This document shows, piece by piece, positions 41,955-50,625 of a stretch of 64,000 nucleotides of DNA. The stretch lies in contig NZ_JANTYS010000004.1 of NCBI RefSeq assembly GCF_024808255.1, positions 1 to 64,000 on the forward strand. The letters run 5' to 3'. The stretch comes from Mucilaginibacter dorajii. GTDB lineage: Bacteria > Bacteroidota > Bacteroidia > Sphingobacteriales > Sphingobacteriaceae. A model generated the notes under the pieces. The model was given only the letters and a program-made list of their open reading frames with translations. It did not search any database and was not told the DNA's origin. How positions within the stretch are numbered: position 1 is the first letter of the stretch; the number at the start of each line of letters is the position of its first letter. Position numbers and translations under genes: made by a program.

Positions 41955-44789
41955 ATGTTCAAACTAAAAGTTTACTTCACGCTCCTGATTTTCATTTTAA
42001 CTATAAGCACAGCGCTATTCGCGCAATCACCTGGTAAGATAGCCGGTAGGATAACCGATAAAAAGACAGGCGAAACTTTAATAGGCGCATCTATTGGAAT
42101 TGAAGGGACAACTAAAGGTGCCTCAACCAATGTTGATGGCCGGTTTTTATTAAGTGACCTGCAGCCGGGAAAGTATACGCTTAGCATCAGGTACATTGGT
42201 TACCAAAGCAAATCGATATCTGATGTTGAAGTAAAAGCCGGAGCGGTTGTGCAGCTTGATGCCACGTTAGAAGAGGCATCAACACAGGCCTTAAAAGAAG
42301 TAACCATTAGAGCCACATACCGGCAAGAATCGGTAAATGCCCTATATGCGCGCCAAAAAACGAGCATTCAGGTTACTGATGGTATTTCGGCAGATGTTAT
42401 CCGCCGGTCGCCGGATAGGAATACCGGCGATGTTTTAAAACGGGTAAGCGGTACATCTGTTCAGGACGGAAAGTTTGTTGTAATACGCGGATTGGCCGAG
42501 CGCTATAATAATAACCTGTTGAACAACGCTGTATTGCCAAGTTCCGAACCGGATAAAAAGGCCTTCGCGTTTGACATTATTCCCTCAAGCATGGTAGATA
42601 ATATAGTGGTATACAAAACTGCCACGCCCGATTTGCCCGGCGATTTCTCAGGCGGTACCATTAATACAATTACTAAAGATATTCCCGACAATCAGTTTTT
42701 AGAGGCCTCCTTAAGTGTAGGTTATAACTCAAAAACTACCTTTAAAAATAATTTTATTAATGCCCGCCCATCAGGTAAATATGATTTTCTTGGCTTTGAT
42801 GATGGATCAAGGAAATTGCCTGCGGCTTATTCAAGTGTGAAAAATAACTATACATCGGGTACCACCAGCGATCAAAAGGTTGCTATAGCGCAGCAGTTTC
42901 CAAATACATTTTATTACCAGGAGGGCCAAAATAGCTTGCCAAATATCGGTTTCCAGTTTTCTACGGGTAATTCGCACACATCAAAAAGCAATAACCGCTT
43001 TGGCTATAACTTCAGCTTAAATTATAGTAACGGGCACCGCTCGTCATTTGGTGATAGGATAGGGTATACCGGTTTTAATGATGCATCTAAAGAGCTGCCA
43101 TTATATAGCTATGATCGCAACGTATTCAGTAATTATAAAAGCCTGGGCGGTTTGCTCAATTTTGCATACACCTTCGGGCGTAATAAAATAGCTTTGCGAA
43201 ACCTGTATAATAACGATTTTACCGTCGATTTTGAACAAACGAGCAATGCGCTAAACTTTGAAGCCAGCCAAACAGATCCTTTACGTTACCGCGGCTATTC
43301 TGTTGAAACCACCCAAAATGGCATTTATTCGTCAGTATTAGAAGGGCAGCATACCCTGGGTAAGCGTAATATTATTTTTGACTGGAATGCATCATACGGT
43401 CTGTCGTACCGCAATCAGCCCGATCAACGCATTGTTACCGTTTATACGCCGCTAAACCAGCCCGAATATATTTCTTTATCGAGCGAGAACAGTCCTAAAC
43501 CGAATGACCTGGGCAGGGTATACTCTACTTTGCATGAAAACATATCGGGTGCTAAAGCCAACCTGGCCATTCCGTTTAAATGGATGGACCAGCCACAACG
43601 TTTAAAATTTGGTGGTTTGATCTCGCACCGCAGTCGCGATTTTAGTATCGACGCCTTGGGCTATACAGATGCTGTTGGCTTTGGTAACAGGAACATTATA
43701 TTGCAAAACGGTTATACAACAGCTAATGTGTTTAGCCCCGAAAGTATCAAATCAAATGGTATTGATCTTTCCCGTCTGGATCAAAGCTCAACAGATTATA
43801 CTGGCAAAGCCGATCAGGATGCCGGTTATCTAATGCTGGATAACAAGTTTACCAATAAACTTAGGTTTGTGTGGGGTGCAAGAGTTGAGCGTTACAATCA
43901 AACTTTATTACCCGCAGGTAAAACACTACAGGAATATAACAATACCGATGTTTTGCCATCGGGCAACTTAACCTATGGCTTAACCGAAAAAGCAAATTTC
44001 AGGGCATCATATTTTCGCTCGGTTAACAGGCCCGAATTCAGGGAATTGGCCAGCTTCAGGTATTTTGATTATCAAACCAATTTTATCATCAGCGGTAACC
44101 CCGCTTTACAGCGCAGTTTGGTTGATAACGCCGATATCCGTTACGAGTACTTCCCATCCGGCGGCGAAATTATCTCTGTATCGGCATTCTACAAAAAGTT
44201 TAAAAACCCTATTGAGCAAATTAACCAGGGCAATGATATCTTAACCTATCAAAACGCGTTAAGTGCAAAAGATATTGGTGTTGAAGCAGAATTGCGTAAG
44301 AAACTGAATTTTATTGCCGAAGGCAGCTTTTTACGTAATGTTACCTTTTACGTAAACGCCTCCTATATAAATGCAAAGGTAAAACTGGCCGACGGCAGGG
44401 CAGTATCAACGCCCTTGCAAGGGCAATCGCCTTACCTCATCAATTCTGGTTTGTATTACACTCCTGATAATGCCGATTTTTCATTCAATATCCTTTACAA
44501 CCGCATTGGCGAACGCCTGAAGTTCAGAGCGGTAACCGGTGGCGTAGATATCTATGAAAAACCGCGCGATGTGATAGACATGCAACTGAGTAAAGCCCTG
44601 TTTAACAAACACGCCGAAATCAAATTAACCGTATCAGATCTGCTGGCGCAGCCATTTGTTTATTATAATAATTACGGCTCATCAAGCAGTACGGCTTATA
44701 AAAAAGGTGAAGATAAGGTAATTCAAAGCCGTTACTCAGGCTTTGGCACTACGCTTTCCTTTAAATACAATTTTGATTTCAAAAAATAA
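41955..44789 (+). CDS. TonB-dependent outer-membrane receptor
   Basis: The 944-residue protein has a signal peptide (about 1-23), a carboxypeptidase-D-like domain (about 27-108, GKIAGRITDKKTGETLIGAS), a plug (about 125-235, DVLKRVSGTSVQDGKFVVIR) and a 22-strand barrel ending GFGTTLSFKYNFDFKK. Such receptors import bulky substrates across the outer membrane with TonB energy. The substrate is unknown. No SusD follows; the next gene encodes a beta-helix lipoprotein, so the pair is probably a non-SusD receptor/lipoprotein system. The divergent ArsR gene and operator suggest control by a metal or redox signal, as inference only. Confidence 0.88.
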   Translation: MFKLKVYFTLLIFILTISTALFAQSPGKIAGRITDKKTGETLIGASIGIEGTTKGASTNVDGRFLLSDLQPGKYTLSIRYIGYQSKSISDVEVKAGAVVQLDATLEEASTQALKEVTIRATYRQESVNALYARQKTSIQVTDGISADVIRRSPDRNTGDVLKRVSGTSVQDGKFVVIRGLAERYNNNLLNNAVLPSSEPDKKAFAFDIIPSSMVDNIVVYKTATPDLPGDFSGGTINTITKDIPDNQFLEASLSVGYNSKTTFKNNFINARPSGKYDFLGFDDGSRKLPAAYSSVKNNYTSGTTSDQKVAIAQQFPNTFYYQEGQNSLPNIGFQFSTGNSHTSKSNNRFGYNFSLNYSNGHRSSFGDRIGYTGFNDASKELPLYSYDRNVFSNYKSLGGLLNFAYTFGRNKIALRNLYNNDFTVDFEQTSNALNFEASQTDPLRYRGYSVETTQNGIYSSVLEGQHTLGKRNIIFDWNASYGLSYRNQPDQRIVTVYTPLNQPEYISLSSENSPKPNDLGRVYSTLHENISGAKANLAIPFKWMDQPQRLKFGGLISHRSRDFSIDALGYTDAVGFGNRNIILQNGYTTANVFSPESIKSNGIDLSRLDQSSTDYTGKADQDAGYLMLDNKFTNKLRFVWGARVERYNQTLLPAGKTLQEYNNTDVLPSGNLTYGLTEKANFRASYFRSVNRPEFRELASFRYFDYQTNFIISGNPALQRSLVDNADIRYEYFPSGGEIISVSAFYKKFKNPIEQINQGNDILTYQNALSAKDIGVEAELRKKLNFIAEGSFLRNVTFYVNASYINAKVKLADGRAVSTPLQGQSPYLINSGLYYTPDNADFSFNILYNRIGERLKFRAVTGGVDIYEKPRDVIDMQLSKALFNKHAEIKLTVSDLLAQPFVYYNNYGSSSSTAYKKGEDKVIQSRYSGFGTTLSFKYNFDFKK

Positions 44790-44838
44790 GAATAACTAAA
44801 AATCCCGATACAAAAGAAAGAACGATTATCAGTCAATT

Positions 44839-46212
44839 ATGAAAAAAGCGATTTATTTATTCGGTGCCGCGGCTCTTTTAGCCTTTGCATCGTGCTCTAA
44901 GGACAAAGATCCTGGAACAACTCCCCCTGTTACACCTCCTGTAACCAACCTTGACGTAAGAGGTAACATTACTAAAGATACCCATTGGACAGCCGGTATA
45001 ACTTACCGCATCAGGGGTTATGTTTATGTTGATGGTGCAACTCTTACTATCGATCCGGGAACAAAAATTGTAAGTAACAAAGACTCTGCCGGTGTTTTAA
45101 TTATCTACAAAGGAAGCAAGATCAATGCTGCCGGTACTGCTGCTAAGCCAATTGTTTTCACTTCGGCAGAAGCATCACCTAAACCGGGCGATTTTGGTGG
45201 CCTTGTAATTGTTGGTAATGCAACAGGTAACGGTAACCATGCCGTATTAGAAGGTGGTGTTGACGTAGCTCACCAATCATTTGGTGGTACTAATGATGCC
45301 GATAACTCCGGTGTTTTACAATATGTACGTATTGAATACGGTGGTAAAGCTGTTAACCCTGGCGACGAGGTGAATGGTTTAAGTATGTACACAGTAGGAA
45401 GCGGTACTACTGTTGATCACGTTGAGGTATTACGTGGCCTTGACGACGCGTTTGAGTTTTTTGGCGGAGCCTTCAACGCTAAATACCTTATTGCTTACAA
45501 CAACGCCGATGATGATTATGATATGGACGATGGATACCATGGTAAAATTCAGTTTGCGGTTTCAATTAAAGATCCGGCCTTTACTGATAACAAAGGTACA
45601 ACCGGCGATATTTCAAACAACTTTGAGGTTGATAATACTACCGATGCAAAGGGTTATTTATTAACCCCGGTAACCAACCCAACTTTATCAAATTTTACAG
45701 CCATCGGTCCTAACAACGCTACCGGAGTATCCGCCGATTATGGTTACGGTATGCGTTGGAGAAGAGGTGCTAAATTCACCCTTGCCAACTCTATTGTTAT
45801 GGGCGGCCAAAAAGCAGGTTTTGATATCGATAATGATCCTACTGCTCAATTTTACATTAGCGGTACAAGCGGATTTTTGAATAGCTTGTTACAATCATAT
45901 GGCGATAACTATAAAGTTGATAAACTGGCTACTGCAGGTTTGTTAACTGCTGCAGGCTTAAAAACTTTGGTTGAAGGCCGCGACAAAAGCAAAACTTATG
46001 CTGCTGCAACTGATATTGGTTTAACAGATCCGTTTAATAACACTGCTCCAAACCTGCTTCCTAAATCAGGTTCGGCTGCGGCTACTGCGGCTGCGGCGTT
46101 TACTGCTACTGCTTTAACAGATTCGTTCTTTACCAAAGTAACTTACGTTGGCGCTATTGACCCGGCTGGTACCGATTGGTCAAAAGCTTCATGGACTGCT
46201 TACGGTAAATAA
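44839..46212 (+). CDS. Beta-helix-like surface lipoprotein paired with the TonB receptor
   Basis: The 457-residue protein has a lipobox with Cys19 (LLAFASCSKD), then a Pro/Thr linker and a long body of repeated Gly/Asn/Asp-rich strands (DGATLTIDPGTKIVSNKDSA; GGLVIVGNATGNGNHAVLEG) typical of right-handed parallel beta-helices. Acidic loops such as NNADDDYDMDDGYHG could bind cations. It starts 49 bases after the receptor stop on the same strand and is followed by a terminator, so it is the second gene of the operon and probably the extracellular partner of the receptor. I do not recognise a specific family. Confidence 0.7.
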   Translation: MKKAIYLFGAAALLAFASCSKDKDPGTTPPVTPPVTNLDVRGNITKDTHWTAGITYRIRGYVYVDGATLTIDPGTKIVSNKDSAGVLIIYKGSKINAAGTAAKPIVFTSAEASPKPGDFGGLVIVGNATGNGNHAVLEGGVDVAHQSFGGTNDADNSGVLQYVRIEYGGKAVNPGDEVNGLSMYTVGSGTTVDHVEVLRGLDDAFEFFGGAFNAKYLIAYNNADDDYDMDDGYHGKIQFAVSIKDPAFTDNKGTTGDISNNFEVDNTTDAKGYLLTPVTNPTLSNFTAIGPNNATGVSADYGYGMRWRRGAKFTLANSIVMGGQKAGFDIDNDPTAQFYISGTSGFLNSLLQSYGDNYKVDKLATAGLLTAAGLKTLVEGRDKSKTYAAATDIGLTDPFNNTAPNLLPKSGSAAATAAAAFTATALTDSFFTKVTYVGAIDPAGTDWSKASWTAYGK

Positions 46213-46223
46213 TATCTTTTAAA

Positions 46224-46254
46224 AGAAAAACCTGGTTTAACGCCAGGTTTTTCT
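46224..46254 (+). terminator. Terminator of the receptor/lipoprotein operon
   Basis: AGAAAAACCTGG, a seven-base loop and CCAGGTTTTTCT form a strong hairpin; it can act in both directions. Confidence 0.85.
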
Positions 46255-46311
46255 TGGTTTTAATGTTGCATTTAGTTCATTATCTACGTATTGTATAATA
46301 AAACCTGCATC

Positions 46312-46815
46312 ATGAAACATACAATTACCTTTTCAGTTATCTTATCGGCTTTAATTTTAATCGCCGCTTGTGGTAAAAGCACGCAGCCGGAAATTGATAC
46401 CAAACTCACAGACTGTCCGGCAAACTCAGACTGTACTTTTAGTTTCCAGGATAAAGCAGACTTGGTCGCTCCAAATAAGGTGATAAATGGTAACAGTACT
46501 GTTTTTTATTATAGTAGTATTAATACAAGGCTTTGCAGTGCAACCACGCAGCTTTATTTTAAAGCAAACACCGACGGAGGTACTTTTAAAGTAAGTGGCA
46601 GTGAAATAGCCGGCAATAGTGCTGTATATAATTTTATTTGCCCCTGCTGCGACTATATTGGTGTGAAACCAATTGGCGGCGAAATTAAAGGTAAGCGGAT
46701 TAATGGATCAAAATGGTTAGTTAACGCTGTTGTGATATTAGGTAATGAGCAAGCTAAATTTACAGATACGCTAAAAATTAATCAATACTACAACCTTCAA
46801 AAGCTAATTATGTAA
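46312..46815 (+). CDS. Cysteine-containing lipoprotein of unknown function
   Basis: From ATG 46312 the protein is 167 residues with lipobox LILIAACGKS (Cys20). An in-frame ATG seven codons upstream is less likely. Six further Cys occur: TDCPANSDC, TRLC and NFICPCCDY; the CPCC motif could make disulfides or bind a metal. The body looks like a small beta domain. It stands between two TonB receptor loci, after a terminator, so it may be expressed on its own. No family is recognised. Confidence 0.65.
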   Translation: MKHTITFSVILSALILIAACGKSTQPEIDTKLTDCPANSDCTFSFQDKADLVAPNKVINGNSTVFYYSSINTRLCSATTQLYFKANTDGGTFKVSGSEIAGNSAVYNFICPCCDYIGVKPIGGEIKGKRINGSKWLVNAVVILGNEQAKFTDTLKINQYYNLQKLIM

Positions 46816-46919
46816 AAGTTAATTTATTGTCAATTTTTTTATGGAAATAGCTTGTTTAGCTATAATTTGCGTCTTAAAAGGACGAATTGTAAAGTTACAT
46901 TAAACAGGTGTTAATATAA

Positions 46920-46943
46920 TAATACAGTGTTAACACTGTATTA
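46920..46943. promoter_or_regulatory. 24-base perfect palindrome upstream of the Oar-like receptor
   Basis: TAATACAGTGTT is followed directly by its exact reverse complement AACACTGTATTA. The site ends 38 bases before the receptor ATG, where a repressor would block the promoter. The transcript would also fold here, but no T tract follows, so an operator is more likely than a terminator. No regulator gene is adjacent. Confidence 0.65.
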
Positions 46944-46981
46944 ACATTGGAGCAGGACTTTTGTGTTCAAAATAAACACAA

Positions 46982-49900
46982 ATGAAAAAGCTTTACTTTA
47001 TCCTTTTATCACTGCTGATTATTGGGGTTGCTAATGTTGCCAGCGCGCAAATTACAACGTCATTAGTTAGTGGTAAAGTTACCGATCAGAAGGGCGTAAC
47101 CCTGCCAGGTGTTACTATTACCGTACTTAACACCAGTACCGGCACCCGTTACGGCTCACAAACCAATTCTGACGGCCGTTACACTATTGCTAACGTTAAC
47201 CCGGGTGGTCCTTACACCATCACAGCTTCATTCGTAGGCTTTAAAAAAGAAGAAAGAAATGATGTTAACCTAAGTTTAGGTAGCGTAACTTTCAACTTTG
47301 CGCTTGCCGATGAAACTACTTCCTTATCTGAAGTAAAAATTAAGGCTTCTGCCGGTGGTACCAAAACTGGTGCAAGCACCCGCATTAACCAAAATCAAAT
47401 TAAAAACCTGCCTACCATTAACCGTAGCTTGCAGGATTTAACAAGGTTAACCCCACAAAGTAACAACAACTCTTTCCAGGGAACCAACTACCGTTACAAT
47501 AACGTAACGCTTGATGGTGCCATTAATAACGATGCAATTGGTTTTAGCCCATCATTAGGTGGTCAAAACAATGCATCTGGCCAGGTTGGTAGCAGCACAC
47601 GTACAAGCCCGGTATCATTAGATGCTATCCAGGATGTACAGGTATTAGTTGCTCCTTATGATATTAAGATTGGTAACGTATTAGGTGGTAGTATCAACGC
47701 GGTAACCCGTAGTGGTACCAATGATTTTACCGGTTCAATCTACGGTTTCGGTCGCGGTGCGTTTTTGGTAGGTCCTAACAATGCTTCTGCTGCTGCTGGT
47801 GGCGATGGCTCAAAACTACCATCAACTTTCCACGATTACCAAACAGGTATCCGTTTAGGTTTTCCTATCATCAAAAACAAATTATTCTTCTTTACAAATG
47901 AGGAGATTGCACGCCGTCAGGACCCGGTTATTCGTGGTGCAGATGCAAGCGGTTCAAGCCAGATCCTGAGCTTAACTGATGCGCAAAACTTAGCTACAGC
48001 ATTCACCAAATATACCGGTGTAAGCCCAGGTACTTATCAAAATACTTCAATCTATTCACATTCAAACAAATTCTTTAACCGTTTGGATTGGAATATCAAC
48101 GATAATAACCAGTTAACTATCCGTAACAATACCATCACATCTACAGCTACAAACTTAGAGCGCGATCAGCAAAACTTCCGTTTTGGTGGTATTGATTATA
48201 CCTCTCATAACAACTCAACATCAACAGTTGCCGAGTTAAAAACAAGGTTTTCAAATGATGCGAGCAATAGCTTGGTTTTAGGTTACTCAAACGTACATGA
48301 TTTCCGTGATCCTAATTCAGATCCATCGTTGCCACAAATTGAAATAACCGGCCGTACACCAGGTACAACCATATTTATGGGTACCGACCGTGAGGCTGCT
48401 ATTTTTGACATGCACCAGAAAACTACCGAGTTTACCGATAACTTTACACTTACTAAAGGAAGACATACCTTTACTTTTGGTACACACAACGAGTTTTATA
48501 ACATTACTTATAACTTCGTAAATGCCTGGAATGGTCGTGTTGCTTACAGCAGCATTGAAAACTTTATCAATAATGTTCCTTCACGTGTACGTGCTAACTA
48601 CAACTACACTGATAACACCAGGGATTACATTTTAGCTAACCCATCAGCTCAATTTAAAGTTAACCTGTTAAGCTTATATGGGCAGGACGAAATTCAGCTT
48701 ACTGATAACTTTAAACTGACTGCAGCTTTACGTTTAGATTACGCTGGCGTACCTAACAAACAGCCTTTAAGCAGCAAAACAACCGGAGCAGTTTCTGATC
48801 CTAACTACGGAAACACGTTCACTTACACTAAGCCAAGAGACATTAAGCAAAATTATTTGAGCAATGTTGAATTTAACCCACGTGTATCATTTAACTATGA
48901 CGTTAACGGCGATCAAAGCCTGATCGTTCGTGGTGGTAGCGGCTTCTTTACTGGTCGTGTTCCTTTTGCATGGTTTGGTTACGCGTTTTATAACAACGGT
49001 ACAACCTACGGTGCTTATGATAGCAAAGCAGCTCAAAAAGCAGGTACTAACCCGGTACAAATTGCGCCTAACGGTGGTTTAAACTACGTTAATCAACAAG
49101 GTGCAAATACTGCCGCTACAGGCCCAACCCAGGTGGATTTAATTGACAACAACTTTAAAATGCCGCAGGTTTGGAGAAGCAGCTTAGCTTTTGATTATAC
49201 AACTGATGATCAGTGGAAATTTACTGTTGAAGGTATTTATACCAAAACTATCCACGATTTGAAATTCCAACAAGTGAATACCAAGGATAGTGTAACATAC
49301 TACACTTACGATACCCAAAAACAACAGCCAATATTTGTTAACCAAAAAGTAAGCCCATCATTTACCAACGCTTATGAGTTATCAAACACAAGCCTTGGTT
49401 ACCGTTATAGCTTAACCGCCCAGGTTGGTAAAACCTTCCCATTTGGTTTAAGCGGTAATGTGGCATATACTTACGGTCATTCAAAAGATGTAACCAACGG
49501 TATCCGTAACTCAATGGAATCAAACTGGCAGTTAAACCAGGCTTTAAACCCTAACAACCCGGGTTTGGCTAACTCAAACTTTGATATCCGTCACCGCATT
49601 GTGTCAAACGTCAACATCCGTCATGACTGGGATGCTGCTAAAAACTATACTGCAAACTTCAGCTTCTTCTTCAGCGCACAATCTGGTAACCCATACACTT
49701 ATGGTTTTTACCCAAGCGCTATTGATGGAACAGGTCAACAAGTTAGTTTAGCTTATATTCCTAAACAAGGCGAAACTGTTAATTTCTTTACCGACATAGT
49801 AGGTGGCCAGACAGCTGCGCAGCAAGCTGCCGCTTTTGATGCGTTCATCAATAAAAACAGCTACCTGTCATCACGTCGTGGTAATTTCACACAACGTAAC

Positions 49901-50233
49901 GCAGCGTTTACACCATGGAATAACCAACTTGATTTCCGTTTTGCCCAGGACTTTAAATTTGGTAACGGTAAACACAAACAAGTGATCACTTTCACTTATG
50001 ATATTGTTAACTTAACCAACCTGTTGAACAAAAAATGGGGGCAGTACTATTTCTCTGCTAACACCTTTAACTCAACATCAAGCATTGGTTTAACGCCAAA
50101 AACAACACCATCATTTGCTAATGCAGCAACAACTTATCCAAAATATACTTTCCAGGATCCAGGATTGCCATATTCAGTTGATTTGTTTGCATCCCGCTGG
50201 CAAATGCAGTTTGGTATCCGCTACGCGTTCTAA
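46982..50233 (+). CDS. TonB-dependent receptor of the Oar-like type
   Basis: The 1083-residue protein has a signal peptide (1-23, ending ASAQ), a carboxypeptidase-D-like domain (about 28-115, GKVTDQKGVTLPGVTITVLN), a plug with TRINQNQIKNLPTINRSLQD and SIQ-like GGSINAVTRSGTNDFTGSIY, and a large barrel ending MQFGIRYAF. These are marks of OmpA/Oar-like receptors, which in Bacteroidota often lack a SusD partner. Codon choice (many GGT, AAC, CGT) suggests high expression. The substrate is unknown. A perfect palindrome precedes the gene and a strong terminator follows. Confidence 0.88.
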   Translation: MKKLYFILLSLLIIGVANVASAQITTSLVSGKVTDQKGVTLPGVTITVLNTSTGTRYGSQTNSDGRYTIANVNPGGPYTITASFVGFKKEERNDVNLSLGSVTFNFALADETTSLSEVKIKASAGGTKTGASTRINQNQIKNLPTINRSLQDLTRLTPQSNNNSFQGTNYRYNNVTLDGAINNDAIGFSPSLGGQNNASGQVGSSTRTSPVSLDAIQDVQVLVAPYDIKIGNVLGGSINAVTRSGTNDFTGSIYGFGRGAFLVGPNNASAAAGGDGSKLPSTFHDYQTGIRLGFPIIKNKLFFFTNEEIARRQDPVIRGADASGSSQILSLTDAQNLATAFTKYTGVSPGTYQNTSIYSHSNKFFNRLDWNINDNNQLTIRNNTITSTATNLERDQQNFRFGGIDYTSHNNSTSTVAELKTRFSNDASNSLVLGYSNVHDFRDPNSDPSLPQIEITGRTPGTTIFMGTDREAAIFDMHQKTTEFTDNFTLTKGRHTFTFGTHNEFYNITYNFVNAWNGRVAYSSIENFINNVPSRVRANYNYTDNTRDYILANPSAQFKVNLLSLYGQDEIQLTDNFKLTAALRLDYAGVPNKQPLSSKTTGAVSDPNYGNTFTYTKPRDIKQNYLSNVEFNPRVSFNYDVNGDQSLIVRGGSGFFTGRVPFAWFGYAFYNNGTTYGAYDSKAAQKAGTNPVQIAPNGGLNYVNQQGANTAATGPTQVDLIDNNFKMPQVWRSSLAFDYTTDDQWKFTVEGIYTKTIHDLKFQQVNTKDSVTYYTYDTQKQQPIFVNQKVSPSFTNAYELSNTSLGYRYSLTAQVGKTFPFGLSGNVAYTYGHSKDVTNGIRNSMESNWQLNQALNPNNPGLANSNFDIRHRIVSNVNIRHDWDAAKNYTANFSFFFSAQSGNPYTYGFYPSAIDGTGQQVSLAYIPKQGETVNFFTDIVGGQTAAQQAAAFDAFINKNSYLSSRRGNFTQRNAAFTPWNNQLDFRFAQDFKFGNGKHKQVITFTYDIVNLTNLLNKKWGQYYFSANTFNSTSSIGLTPKTTPSFANAATTYPKYTFQDPGLPYSVDLFASRWQMQFGIRYAF

Positions 50234-50253
50234 TCACCAAACAACGTAATATA

Positions 50254-50286
50254 AAAAGTCCCTGCCGTTATCGGCAGGGACTTTTT
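50254..50286. terminator. Bidirectional intrinsic terminator after the Oar-like receptor gene
   Basis: AAAAAGTCCCTGCCG, a short loop and CGGCAGGGACTTTTT form a near-perfect stem with A and T tracts on both sides. Confidence 0.9.
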
Positions 50287-50323
50287 GTTTATGTATTAAA
50301 TTTGAGTGGTAATAGTTAAAGCT

Positions 50324-50597
50324 ATGTCATTGCTTCGTTCCTCGCAATGACATGGCGAAGTTGTGATTCGATACTGCCGGGCAATCGCATACTTTACAGG
50401 CCGGCTCTGTACCGTTCGCGATTGCTTCGTGCCTACCCATGACAAGTCCACCATGTCATTGCGAGGCACGAAGCAATCGCATGCTATACAGGGCGAATCT
50501 GCACAGTTCGCGATTGCTTCGTTCCTCGCAATGACATAGCTTTATATTGTCATTCTACCTTCAGAATTTCGCGAAATTTTACAACTCGCAATGACAT
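50324..50597. repeat. ATGTCATTGCGAG repeat family, multi-copy block
   Basis: Three related palindromic units stand in series: ATGTCATTGC...TCGCAATGACAT, then GTCATTGCGAGGCACGAAGC and its complement, then a unit with AATTTCGCGAAATT ending CTCGCAATGACAT at 50597. The interval contains no gene. Confidence 0.75.
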
Positions 50598-50625
50598 AGT
50601 TTTATAGGCACACTTAACCACTATC

